Positions 35,045 to 43,068 of a stretch of DNA of 64,000 nucleotides are shown piece by piece. Made by a program: the position numbers and the translations under genes. The DNA is taken from assembly GCA_964575255.1 (NCBI GenBank), contig CAZNPZ010000008.1, forward strand, positions 11,622-75,621. The letters are read 5' to 3'. This stretch comes from JAEZHK01 sp964575255 (GTDB taxonomy: Bacteria > Bacillota > Clostridia > Christensenellales > Aristaeellaceae). The notes beneath the pieces were generated by a model, which worked only from the letters and a program-made list of their open reading frames with translations, was not told the DNA's origin and made no database searches. Each line of letters starts with the position of its first letter. The first letter of the stretch is position 1.

Positions 35045-35953
35045 ATGCTTGAAGTGAATTTTTTGGGAACCGGCGCGATGATGCCATTACCGGAGCGAAG
35101 GCTTGCGTCGGTTCTGGTGCGGCGGAACGGGCAGATCATGATGATCGATTGCGGTGAGGGCACGCAGATGGCGGTTCGCGATTCCGGTTTCAGCATGGCA
35201 AAGATCGACCTCATCGCACTCACACACTTTCATGCCGACCACATCGCTGGGCTTCCGGGGCTGCTTCTGACAATGGGGACAATGGGGCGTGTGGCGCCGG
35301 TTCGGCTGGTCGGCCCGGCTGGGCTAGAGGGAGTCGTCAATAGCCTTCGGGTGATCGCTCCGGAGCTTCCCTTCGAGCTTCAATTCTCGGAAATCCACGG
35401 TGCTGCGCTTTCAATAGAATTTGCGGACGCCAGGCTGACCGCGTTTCCGCTGGCGCACATACTCCCTTGTTATGGGTATGTGGTGGATCTGCCCCGACCC
35501 GGACGATTTGACACAGCGCGGGCGGAGGCCAACCATATCCCCATACAATACTGGCGTGCGCTTCAGGACGGCGAGCGCGTCGAGGCGGAAGGCCGCGTCT
35601 TCACACCGGATATGGCGCTTGGGCCGCCGCGGTCGGGGATCAGGCTGGGTTACTGCACCGATACCCGTCCGGTGGAGGTCATCGCACAGTATTGCGAAAA
35701 CGCAGACCTTTTGATCCTGGAAGGAACCTACGCGCAGGACGATAAAGCGGAAAAAGCCGCGCTGTACGGGCATATGACCTTTTCGAACGCGGCGGAGATC
35801 GCCGCTCGGGCCGGGGCGAAGTCGCTGCTCCTGACCCACTTCAGCCCCACCGTGAAGGATCCGGAATCATTCCTTGACGCGCCAAGAGCGATTTTTCCGC
35901 ATACGGACGCCGCTCAGGACGGACTTGCGGTCATGCTGCGGTTCCGTGATTAA
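35045..35953 (+). CDS. rnz: Ribonuclease Z
   Basis: A 302-residue metallo-beta-lactamase-fold endonuclease that trims tRNA 3' trailers. The zinc motif HFHADH is at residues 61-66, after the GTGAMMPLPERRLAS substrate-loop start. The later LILEGTYAQDD and GHMTFSNAAEIA blocks and LLTHFSP (third His) are typical. The start is ATG 35045, 7-8 bases after GGGGGAGGG; the longer frame upstream lacks a ribosome site. Length matches the short-form bacterial enzyme. The gene stands alone between the giant gene and a broken epoxyqueuosine reductase. Confidence 0.95.
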   Translation: MLEVNFLGTGAMMPLPERRLASVLVRRNGQIMMIDCGEGTQMAVRDSGFSMAKIDLIALTHFHADHIAGLPGLLLTMGTMGRVAPVRLVGPAGLEGVVNSLRVIAPELPFELQFSEIHGAALSIEFADARLTAFPLAHILPCYGYVVDLPRPGRFDTARAEANHIPIQYWRALQDGERVEAEGRVFTPDMALGPPRSGIRLGYCTDTRPVEVIAQYCENADLLILEGTYAQDDKAEKAALYGHMTFSNAAEIAARAGAKSLLLTHFSPTVKDPESFLDAPRAIFPHTDAAQDGLAVMLRFRD

Positions 35954-35998
35954 TGGCGCATGCCTGTGTACCATCGTACTGTATATGCACCTCGGGTC

Positions 35999-36007
35999 TG
36001 GTATAAT
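35999..36007 (+). promoter_or_regulatory. Extended -10 promoter of the truncated queG-like gene
   Basis: TGGTATAAT lies 32 bp before the GTG start at 36040. Promoter and ribosome site are intact although the coding region is shortened. Confidence 0.65.
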
Positions 36008-36039
36008 GTGCCTGCCGATACACGAAGGGGGCATGCGGC

Positions 36040-36441
36040 GTGGATGAGCTGTGCCGGGAACTGGAAGCGCTGCTCCGGTCGGAGGGCGCGAATCTCGTCG
36101 GGTTTGCGAACCTTACCGATCTGTCCGTGTCCGATCTACCCTACGGCATTGCCGTCGCCATCGTGCTGCCCAAGGAGATCGTGCGTTCGATCGAGGACGG
36201 CCCGAACCTTCAGTATTATCAGACGTATCACGAAATCAACGAGCGGCTTGACCATATCGTCACCGCGGGCTCGGCGTTTGCGAAGGCAATCCACAGGGGC
36301 TTGCATGAACAGCCCTGGATGGCAGATCCATGCCTCATCGCGCTGGATGAGGCGCTCGCTAAGCTCGTATCGTGTAACAAAACACACCGCCGTTCCCTTT
36401 TGGATTCAGCGGTGTGTTGTTCATTGCCTAATAGATCGTGA
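36040..36441 (+). pseudogene. Truncated epoxyqueuosine reductase-like gene
   Basis: The first 110 residues match the N-terminus of clostridial QueG-like iron-sulphur proteins: GANLVGFANLTDL, LPYGIAVAIVLP, DGPNLQYYQTYHEINERLD. In full-length relatives this is followed by the HKTVATRAGLGWIGK region and Cys-rich ferredoxin motifs; none is present. After about 36369 the frame simply reads through the terminator hairpin of the opposite gene and stops. GTG 36040 has a GAAGGGGGC site. This looks like loss of the 3' two thirds by deletion, leaving promoter and start intact. A short functional remnant cannot be excluded. Confidence 0.75.
36381..36418 (-). terminator. Terminator of the L,D-transpeptidase gene
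   Basis: AACACACCGC (36381-36390) pairs perfectly with GCGGTGTGTT (36409-36418). Read on the minus strand the hairpin ends in TTTTGTT, 10 bp after the transpeptidase stop codon. It overlaps the 3' end of the truncated queG-like frame. Confidence 0.85.
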
Positions 36442-37825
36442 CGACCGTTCCGCGCTTGCAGTTTTCGTAGATCCATTTGGCGTTCTTGACACTGAGCCGA
36501 ACGCATCCGTGGGACGCCTTGTGACCCAGGCTGTTCACCGAACCCCATGTCGGAGAGCCGCCTTTGTTCTTGTATAACACCGAATGGAACAGGATATCTC
36601 CCTCGATGGAGTAGGCATACTGCGCCCAGATGTCAAATTCCTTGAAATAGTGCCAGCGTCGGCCGGGTACGGTGGTGTTGAAAACCCCGCGCGGCGTCGG
36701 GCCGAAAAGGCCGGTAGAGCACATGAAGGTATCGATCTGCTGATACTTCTTGTCCGCGCCCAGTTTGTAAACGTAGACGCGCTGATCGGCCAGACTGACG
36801 CTCAGGCGGTAGTCGGTCAGCATGCCGACCGGATCGCTGGAGAACAATAGGCGTTGGGTGGTCTCGTCCGCCTCACCGGTTTCCGGCAGGGCGTTGTTGG
36901 TCTGGAACAGCGTGATGGCGTTCCGGGTGCCCTCGCCGTACTGCCCGTCGACCGTGAGGCGGCTGATGTAGCCCAGCGCGTTCAACCGGCGCTGGATACG
37001 CCGCACTTCACTGGCGTCCTTCGAGCCGGATTTCAGCGCGGCGACGAAGACCGGAATGTCGCCAAACAGCTTCTCCTGGAGCTCGACAGTCGCGATCCGC
37101 GCGTCCTCGATGACGAAGGGGTCGCCCAGTTTTTCGAGATAATCCTCCAGCCGCTGCATTGCCTCCACGGTGTCGGCGCCGTAATAACCATCCTCCGGCG
37201 CGGACAAGAGGCCAAGGAGGATCAACTTTTTCTGGATTGACTTGACGGACGCGCCCTTGTCGCCCTTTTGAACGACTTTAAAGGCGGGGTGATCCGCGAC
37301 GACGCCGCCGGACGCGGCAAGATCCTGCGTCGCCTTGTCCGCAACGCCGGTCACTGGCAGGTTGTTGAGCTTCTGAAAGTACTTGACGGCGGATTCGGTA
37401 TACTCCGCAAAGTACCCGTCCGCCTCGCCGTCCATGTAGTTGAGGCGGATCAGCGCGCCCTGCAGGCGCTCGACTTCACTGCCGTTGTCGCCCGACTTGA
37501 GGTCGGAAACATAAAAGCTGAAAGGATCCAGGTACAGAACCTCAAGATCCTCCGCGCTGATGGACCGGCCGGACGCGCTGGCGGGGTTGCCGCCCGCCCG
37601 CTCAATGAGCAACTCATGAAATGCCCTGACGGCGGAGGCGGTCTTTTTCCCGTAGATGCCATCGGCTGTGGTGTTCAGAAAGCCCAGTTCGATGAGACGC
37701 TGTTGCAATCTGACGACCTGATCGCCTTTGTCCCCTTCGCGAATCGTTCCGCTATCCTCGGCGAGCGTAGGCAAACAGGTGAAAATGAGCACCAAAGCGA
37801 GCGTCCACGCGAAAGCGCGTTTCAT
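36428..37825 (-). CDS. L,D-transpeptidase with peptidoglycan-binding repeats
   Basis: A 465-residue exported protein. ATG 37825 follows GGGGAGGA and opens a signal peptide (MKRAFAWTLALVLIFTCLPTLA). Several PG_binding_1 modules follow, recognised by GDKGDQVVRLQQRLIELGFL, GDNGSEVERLQGALIRLNY, GDKGASVKSIQKKLILLGLL and ASEVRRIQRRLNALGY. The C-terminal YkuD domain has the catalytic motif SHGCVR (His439, Cys441) and ends RGTVVTIY. It forms 3-3 peptidoglycan cross-links or attaches proteins to the wall. An extended -10-like TGGTACACT lies at 37860-37868 on the minus strand. The presence of at least four binding modules before the catalytic domain is longer than in the basic YkuD enzymes. Confidence 0.95.
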   Translation of the reverse strand: MKRAFAWTLALVLIFTCLPTLAEDSGTIREGDKGDQVVRLQQRLIELGFLNTTADGIYGKKTASAVRAFHELLIERAGGNPASASGRSISAEDLEVLYLDPFSFYVSDLKSGDNGSEVERLQGALIRLNYMDGEADGYFAEYTESAVKYFQKLNNLPVTGVADKATQDLAASGGVVADHPAFKVVQKGDKGASVKSIQKKLILLGLLSAPEDGYYGADTVEAMQRLEDYLEKLGDPFVIEDARIATVELQEKLFGDIPVFVAALKSGSKDASEVRRIQRRLNALGYISRLTVDGQYGEGTRNAITLFQTNNALPETGEADETTQRLLFSSDPVGMLTDYRLSVSLADQRVYVYKLGADKKYQQIDTFMCSTGLFGPTPRGVFNTTVPGRRWHYFKEFDIWAQYAYSIEGDILFHSVLYKNKGGSPTWGSVNSLGHKASHGCVRLSVKNAKWIYENCKRGTVVTIY

Positions 37826-37915
37826 GGTCAGTCGTCCTCCCCAGAACACGTATGCGCGTAGTGTACCACTAGCATGTTATGGGTTGGTGAGAATCATACA
37901 AAAGCAAAAGAAAAG

Positions 37916-38662
37916 TCACACAATTGACTCAACTTTGATTTTCATACCGGAATAGTCGGCGATGACGCGCTCGCCGGGGCGGACGGTTAAAAACTCCCGG
38001 TCATTCCACGCGCCTTCCGCGAGCGCTTTCACCATGCGCAGGTCGCCCTTTATTTCTTCAAACGACCAGTTATTTTCCTTTGCGACGCGCATCGCTGTCT
38101 CCAGAAACTGGGAAGAATGATACACGTCGGAATGGATGAACGCGCAGGTGTTGTAATGCCCGACCCACGCGCCTTCCTGCTCAATCAGGAAGTCGGCGTT
38201 GTCTTCTCCGTATTTCTCGGCATATTTCTGCCAGCGCTGCTGGTTGGTCTCCTGCTGCGTCACCAAGCTGCCGCTGGCTTCGATCCAACCGTTGTTGAGC
38301 CAGTAGGTGCCATTCATCCGCTCGAACAGCTCCAGATACCGCGTTTGCGAACCCAGGAACAGCGCGATGCAATCGTCCGTGCGCGGGATGACCAGCGGAA
38401 TGTCGCGGGTGGTGAGACCCACCACGCCGTTCGAGCAGAGGCCGTATCCCAGCGCGATGAAGTCCGGCCTGTGTTTGAGCAGGTTTTTCTCGACCTGATC
38501 GTGGATGCCATCGATCGCTTCCTGCAGCATGCGCCGGAGTTGGTCGGGCGTGTCGTGTAACCCCTGCGGCAACCAGGTCACGTCCACGGTATGCGGGCTG
38601 AGCGCCGCGAAATAACTGATCTCCCGGCTGAGCACCCTACAGGCGATGATGTGTATGCGCAT
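37916..38662 (-). CDS. DUF1638 family protein
   Basis: A 248-residue protein of the DUF1638 family, with conserved stretches VDVTWLPQGLHDTPDQLRRM, ALGYGLCSNGVVGL and IPRTDDCIALFLGS. The start is MRIHIIAC at 38662, after GGGAGGAC; the longer frame has no ribosome site. DUF1638 proteins are often encoded near corrinoid methyltransferases, but none lies in this window. The conserved Cys in GLCSNG and the PRTDDC block suggest a ligand or metal site. It follows the MocR gene by 59 bp on the same strand, so the two may be co-transcribed. The function is unknown. Confidence 0.85.
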   Translation of the reverse strand: MRIHIIACRVLSREISYFAALSPHTVDVTWLPQGLHDTPDQLRRMLQEAIDGIHDQVEKNLLKHRPDFIALGYGLCSNGVVGLTTRDIPLVIPRTDDCIALFLGSQTRYLELFERMNGTYWLNNGWIEASGSLVTQQETNQQRWQKYAEKYGEDNADFLIEQEGAWVGHYNTCAFIHSDVYHSSQFLETAMRVAKENNWSFEEIKGDLRMVKALAEGAWNDREFLTVRPGERVIADYSGMKIKVESIV

Positions 38663-38721
38663 ACGTCCTCCCGAACCGGCTTTCGTTTTGTGCTTAAGTA
38701 TATCAAAACCACAGATACCCG

Positions 38722-40152
38722 TCAATCCACCGAAAGCGCCCAAACGTCGCGCAGGATCGCCGCGACTTCGCGGATCTGGTCTTCCTCAAGCCCCGCGTAA
38801 CCGACGACCAGCGTTCCCGGTTTTGTGGCCGCTTCGTGCGCGTATTCGGAAAGCCCGCGTACTTTGACGCCGTTTTCCGCCGCGCGTTCGATCAACGCCC
38901 GTTCGGAGAGGGCGCCCACCGTCATCAGGCAGTGCAGTCCCGCGTCGTCGCCCGAAAGGCGCACGCCTAAGCAGCGTGCGAAGCACTCAATCAGGCAGTT
39001 GCGCCGCCGCCGGTAGACGCCGCCCACCCGCCTCAGATGCCGCGCGTACAGCCCGCGCTGGATGAAGAGCCGGAGCGTCTGCTGCTCGAAGCGCGAGAGC
39101 GTCGAGGGAGACCGGCCGCACTGTTCGCGGTAGCGCGCCATCAGCACCTCCGGCAGCACCATGTAGGACGCGCGGATGGATGGCGCGATCGTACGGCTGA
39201 ACGTGCCCATATAGACAACCCGCTCGCCGTCCATGCCTTGCATGGCGGGAATGGGGCGTGTGGTGTGGCGGAATTCGCTGTCGTAGTCATCCTCAATCAG
39301 AAACCTTTCTGGCGCGCCCCGCGCCCAGCGCAGAAGCTCGGCGCGGCGTCCGGCGGGCATCGTAATGCCTGTGGGGAACTGGTGGGACGGCGTGACGAAC
39401 GCGACGCTGGCGGACGAATCGATGAGACGCGCCGCGTCCAGCCCCTCCGCGTCCAGCGGGATCGGAAGAGATTTCCGCCCCGCCGCGCGCACCGCACGGT
39501 AGATGCCGCCGTAACCGGGATCCTCCAGCGCGTACACCGCGCGCGCGTCCAGGATGCGGATCAGAAGGTCCATCAGGTACTCGCCGCCCGCGCCCAGAAC
39601 GATCTGATCCGGTTCGCAGACAACGCCGCGGTACTGGCGCAGAAAGTCGGAGAGCACGATCCGAAGATCCAGGTCGCCCTGCGCATCGCCCAGTTTCAGG
39701 AGGTGCGGCATGGTCTCGACCACCTCCCGGTTGATGCGCGCCCAGGAGGAATAAGGGAAGACCGACGTGTCCACGTCGCCGGTGGAGAAGTCGTAGCGAA
39801 TACCGGTTTCCGGCCGATCCGCTGGCGGCGCTTTCGTTGGGGTTTTCGCGTCATACGGTGTCTTTTCCGCGACTGGGCGCGCCGCTGGCGGTGCCTCCAG
39901 TGAAAGCGTCGCGCGCACATAATAGCCGCTGCGTGGTCGCGCCTCCACATAGCCTTCCGCGGTCAGAATTTCGTAGGCGGCCTCCACCGTCGAGCGACTG
40001 ACCTTGAGGTGATCGCTCAGCGCGCGCTTCGAGGGCAGCTTATCGCCCGCCCGGAGCCGCCCGGCGCGCATCTCCGTGATTACATGGGCGCAGAGCTGTT
40101 CATAGAGCGGCGTCCCGGCACGTGCCTCCAGTGTCAGCGTAAGATCGGCCAT
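38722..40152 (-). CDS. MocR/PdxR-type regulator (GntR HTH fused to aminotransferase-like domain)
   Basis: A 476-residue protein. Residues 1-80 are a GntR winged helix (LYEQLCAHVITEMRAG, KLPSKRALSDHLKVSRSTVEAAYEIL), then a Pro/Lys/Ala linker (85-118) and a fold-type I aminotransferase-like domain. PLP-site features include EDDYDSEFR and the GTFS block. At the position where the PLP-binding lysine is expected (GTFSK in the family) this protein has Arg320 (GTFSRTIAPSIR; codon CGT). It therefore may not form the usual Schiff base. It is divergent from an ECF S component, the typical arrangement for a MocR regulator and its target. A vitamin B6-linked role like PdxR is inference. Confidence 0.88.
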   Translation of the reverse strand: MADLTLTLEARAGTPLYEQLCAHVITEMRAGRLRAGDKLPSKRALSDHLKVSRSTVEAAYEILTAEGYVEARPRSGYYVRATLSLEAPPAARPVAEKTPYDAKTPTKAPPADRPETGIRYDFSTGDVDTSVFPYSSWARINREVVETMPHLLKLGDAQGDLDLRIVLSDFLRQYRGVVCEPDQIVLGAGGEYLMDLLIRILDARAVYALEDPGYGGIYRAVRAAGRKSLPIPLDAEGLDAARLIDSSASVAFVTPSHQFPTGITMPAGRRAELLRWARGAPERFLIEDDYDSEFRHTTRPIPAMQGMDGERVVYMGTFSRTIAPSIRASYMVLPEVLMARYREQCGRSPSTLSRFEQQTLRLFIQRGLYARHLRRVGGVYRRRRNCLIECFARCLGVRLSGDDAGLHCLMTVGALSERALIERAAENGVKVRGLSEYAHEAATKPGTLVVGYAGLEEDQIREVAAILRDVWALSVD

Positions 40153-40185
40153 AACTGACCCCCCAAAATAGTTGAAAACTGGCCA

Positions 40186-40213
40186 TTTACATCATGCCAG
40201 ATGGCGCTATAAT
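40186..40213 (+). promoter_or_regulatory. Promoter of the ECF S-component gene
   Basis: TTTACA (40186-40191), 16-bp spacer, TATAAT (40208-40213). The inverted GCCAT/ATGGC pair (40183-40187, 40200-40204) and CTGG/CCAG pair overlap the promoter and could be an operator for the divergent MocR protein. Confidence 0.7.
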
Positions 40214-40251
40214 CATACCAATATCCAAAGAACTGTCAAGGGGGAATTCAC

Positions 40252-40839
40252 ATGGAGCGGAACAAATCGCTGTACCGCATGATACTGATCGGGCTGATGG
40301 CGGCGATGGTCTTCGTCGTGACGACGTTCATCAAGATCGACATCCCGACACCCACCGGGAAAACGATGATCAAGCTGGGCAACGCGGTGTGCGTGCTGTC
40401 GGGCCTCTTATTGGGCGGCGTGGGCGGCGGCCTGGCCTCCGGCATCGGATCGATGTTCTATGACTTGCTCGACCCGGCCTACGCGCCGGAATTCTGGATC
40501 ACATTCATCCGCTTTTTTCTGACTGGCATGATCGCGGGTCTGATCTCTCACGCCGCCGGCCGGAAGGGACGCGACTTCCGGTTCAATCTGATCGGCGCGA
40601 TCGCCGCCGCCGCGTTTTCCTATCTCTTCTACGCCAGTCAGTCCTCGCTCGTTCTGATGGCCGCAGCGGGTGATTTCTCAATCGCGCAACTCGGCAAGGC
40701 GCTGATCGCGAATGCGCCGAAGCTCTTGACCGGCGCGGTCAACGCGGTCACCGCCGTGGTGGTTTCCGTACTTTTGATCAAGCCGCTTGTCGCGGGGCTG
40801 GGCAGGGCAGGGCTGCTCACAAAGCTCGATCCAAAGTGA
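40252..40839 (+). CDS. ECF transporter S component
   Basis: A 195-residue integral membrane protein with about five or six hydrophobic segments: ILIGLMAAMVFVVTTFI, the Gly-rich LSGLLLGGVGGGLASGIGS, FWITFIRFFLTGMIAGL, LIGAIAAAAFSYLF and AVNAVTAVVVSVLLI. The polar loops GKTMIKLGN and the small-residue helix are typical of substrate-binding S components that work with shared EcfA/T modules; no EcfAT genes are here. It is transcribed away from the MocR regulator, 99 bp apart. By that context pyridoxine or another B6 form is a possible substrate; this is inference, and other vitamins are possible. ATG follows AAGGGGG. Confidence 0.88.
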   Translation: MERNKSLYRMILIGLMAAMVFVVTTFIKIDIPTPTGKTMIKLGNAVCVLSGLLLGGVGGGLASGIGSMFYDLLDPAYAPEFWITFIRFFLTGMIAGLISHAAGRKGRDFRFNLIGAIAAAAFSYLFYASQSSLVLMAAAGDFSIAQLGKALIANAPKLLTGAVNAVTAVVVSVLLIKPLVAGLGRAGLLTKLDPK

Positions 40840-41104
40840 TCCGCTGAAGCCAAACTGTATTTGGAAAATGATTCGGAATTTCGCCACAATCCCACCCAAC
40901 GACGGTCAAAATGGATTGTTATACTGAACTTGTCGGCAGGGGACAGGCATCCGGAACCAATACACCCTGCGAAGGTTCAGGCAACCGTCATCACAGACCC
41001 CGTCGCGGGCTGCGCCAAAGGAGCGGGCGGCATTGCCGGGACATAACGGAAACATGCGGGCGACCCCCCATCCTCCTTCCCCCCTCGTCCGCTTGCTTCA
41101 TACA
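40840..41104. other. Intergenic stretch with no assigned gene
   Basis: This stretch between the ECF S-component and alcohol dehydrogenase genes has a possible extended -10 (TGTTATACT, ending 40925) and GC-rich, partly self-complementary sequence after it. I could not match it to a known riboswitch or small RNA and see no ORF with a good ribosome site. Confidence 0.4.
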
Positions 41105-41140
41105 CGAAAAATGGAGACCCCTTGCGGCCTCCATTTTTCG
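41105..41140. terminator. Strong bidirectional terminator
   Basis: CGAAAAATGGAG (41105-41116) pairs perfectly with CTCCATTTTTCG (41129-41140). T-runs occur on both strands, so it can end the alcohol dehydrogenase operon from the right and any transcript from the left. Confidence 0.88.
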
Positions 41141-41169
41141 TTTAGCCGTCGGGTTGGGTACGGCGTGCT

Positions 41170-42339
41170 TTACCGATTCGCGATCTGGAGGATCGCCATG
41201 ATGTCCTCCGTATCCAGTTTTACAAAGTTCCCAGTCTTGCCGTCCGGGCCGCGCTTTGTCTTTTTGGCGAGGAACGGGATGTCCTCCGGTTTTGCGCCCA
41301 GTTCCTTGAGCGTGACTGGCATGCCGATGCCCGTCAGGAACGCCTCGAAGCGCTCAATGCCCATCAGCGCGGTGCGCTCCGGGCGCGTCAGGCTCACGCC
41401 CCAGACCCGCGACGCGAGCTGCGCGAAGCGGTTTGGGTCATGGGGGAGGGTATAGCGCATCCAGGCGGGCAGCACCACCGCCAGCCCCGCGCCGTGCGCC
41501 ACGTCGTACAACCCGCTCAGCTCGTGCTCGATCTGGTGGCTGGCCCAGTCGCCCACGCGGCCAACGCCGCAGGTGTTGTTGTGAGCGAGCGTACCCGCCC
41601 ACATCAGCTGCGCGCGGGCGTCGTAGTCGTCCGGTGTTTCAATCGCCCGCTTCGCGGAGCCGATCACCGTCAGAAGCAGCGCCTCGCACAAGCGGTCGGT
41701 CACGTCCACGTCGGGCGTGTTGGTGAAGTACCGCTCCAGGATGTGCGCCATGATGTCGGTCGCGCCGCAGGCAGTCTGGTACGCGGGAAGGGTGTAGGTG
41801 AGTTCCGGGTTCATCAGCGCGAACTGCGGGCGGTTCAGCTCCACGTTCAGGCCGCGCTTGGTGAGCGTCTCCTTCTGCATGATGACACAGCTGTTGGAGC
41901 TCTCGCTTCCGGCGGCAGCCAGCGTCAGAACGACGCCCAGCGGCACCGCCTTCTGCGGAATGGCTTTGCCGGAGAAGAAGTCCCAGAAGTCGCCTTGATA
42001 GGGGATGCCCGCGGCGATGGCCTTGGAGGAGTCGATCGCGCTGCCGCCGCCCACCGCCAGGATGAAGTCCGCGCCGAACGCGCGGCCCAGTTCGATCCCT
42101 TCGTACACCTTGTCATCGCGCGGGTTGGGCAACGCGCCGCCCAGTTCCGCATGCTGAATTTTTGCCTCGTCCAGCGAAGTGAGGATGCGGCCGATCAGCC
42201 CGCTTTTGACCGCCGACCCACTGCCGTAGTGCACCAGCACCTTCGTGCCGCCAAGGGACTTGATCATTTCCCCTGCCTTCAGTTCCGCGCCTTTGCCGAA
42301 CTCAAAGCGGGTCGGGATGTAGAACGAGAAATTGTCCAT
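41170..42339 (-). CDS. Iron-containing alcohol dehydrogenase (butanol dehydrogenase-like)
   Basis: A 389-residue group III alcohol dehydrogenase. Cofactor motif GGGSAIDSSKAIA, the AAAGSESSN block, metal-site segments ATDIMAHILERYFTN and HQIEHELSGLYDVAHGAGLA, and a C-terminal KLDTEDIMAILQIA are all present, so it is complete. ATG 42339 has a GGAGGA site. The gene starts one base after the stop codon of the SGNH hydrolase, so translation is probably coupled. It is a paralogue of the fragment at 2-823. It probably reduces aldehydes with NAD(P)H in fermentation; the substrate is not readable from the sequence. Confidence 0.95.
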   Translation of the reverse strand: MDNFSFYIPTRFEFGKGAELKAGEMIKSLGGTKVLVHYGSGSAVKSGLIGRILTSLDEAKIQHAELGGALPNPRDDKVYEGIELGRAFGADFILAVGGGSAIDSSKAIAAGIPYQGDFWDFFSGKAIPQKAVPLGVVLTLAAAGSESSNSCVIMQKETLTKRGLNVELNRPQFALMNPELTYTLPAYQTACGATDIMAHILERYFTNTPDVDVTDRLCEALLLTVIGSAKRAIETPDDYDARAQLMWAGTLAHNNTCGVGRVGDWASHQIEHELSGLYDVAHGAGLAVVLPAWMRYTLPHDPNRFAQLASRVWGVSLTRPERTALMGIERFEAFLTGIGMPVTLKELGAKPEDIPFLAKKTKRGPDGKTGNFVKLDTEDIMAILQIANR

Positions 42340-42340
42340 T

Positions 42341-42991
42341 TCAGTCCTCCTTCCCGAAGATGGAGCGGATCTTGTCCGCCATCGCCCGCGCGAAGACCTC
42401 CTGCCCCTCGCGGGTGATGTGGATGCCATCCTGCGGCCAGGGGTCGGTGATCTTCGCGGCGTCCAAAAATTCGCTGCCGGTCAGGGTCGCCACGCGGTGG
42501 TATTCGCGCGCGAAGCCCTTTGAAATCCGGGCGGCGTCCGGGCCGAACGTGTCGCCGAACATGCGTTTTTCCACGTCGTCCGCAACCAGAATGGGGGAGA
42601 CGAGCAGAACCTTGGACGGCTTCCCGGTATGATCCACCGCGTACTGCTTCGCGAGCAGGATCATCTGCTGCGCGCACTGGGCGATGGTGTAGGCGTTCAT
42701 ATGGAAGCGCGACTTGGTGTCGTTGGTGCCCAGCATGATGACCACCAGATCCAGCGGATTGTGGCTCATCAGGCAGGGCGGCAAGTACGTCATGCCGTTT
42801 TTGTGGCCGCCCTCGGTGGGGTCGTCGTGGATGAACGTGCGGCCGTTGAAACCCTCCTCGACGATCCGGTAGCCGTCGCCGAGCAGTTTCTGAAGGCGCA
42901 TCGTCCAGCGGGTCTCGTCGTCAAAGCGGCCGTTGTCCAGCTCGTAGCCGTAGGTGTTGGAATCGCCAAAACACAGAATGCGTCGATTCAT
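42341..42991 (-). CDS. SGNH/GDSL-type hydrolase
   Basis: A 216-residue cytoplasmic esterase-like enzyme of the SGNH fold. The blocks are visible: I with the nucleophile Ser in CFGDSNTYG, the Gly in the EGFNGRTF segment, the Asn in MLGTNDTKSRF and the Asp/His pair in PQDGIHIT. There is no signal peptide. ATG 42991 follows a GGCGGGAGGG site; the frame upstream is unsupported. An extended -10, TGGTATAAT (43011-43019, minus strand), lies close upstream. It is the first gene of a two-gene operon with the alcohol dehydrogenase. It may release an alcohol or acid that the partner handles, but no substrate can be assigned. Confidence 0.92.
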   Translation of the reverse strand: MNRRILCFGDSNTYGYELDNGRFDDETRWTMRLQKLLGDGYRIVEEGFNGRTFIHDDPTEGGHKNGMTYLPPCLMSHNPLDLVVIMLGTNDTKSRFHMNAYTIAQCAQQMILLAKQYAVDHTGKPSKVLLVSPILVADDVEKRMFGDTFGPDAARISKGFAREYHRVATLTGSEFLDAAKITDPWPQDGIHITREGQEVFARAMADKIRSIFGKED

Positions 42992-43010
42992 TTTGGATCC
43001 CTCCCGCCGC

Positions 43011-43019
43011 ATTATACCA
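43011..43019 (-). promoter_or_regulatory. Extended -10 promoter of the SGNH/alcohol dehydrogenase operon
   Basis: TGGTATAAT on the minus strand, 20 bp before the SGNH start codon. A divergent TGATATACT for the methyltransferase gene lies within the same 77-bp space. Confidence 0.7.
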
Positions 43020-43068
43020 TATTCCCCCTGCGATGTGATATACTGGAATCAGGGAAAGGGGCGTTTTG

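Noticed and set aside
40840..41104. Riboswitch (glycine or cobalamin type)
   Set aside because: Some words looked suggestive, but the conserved cores of these classes are not present and the following gene is on the other strand.
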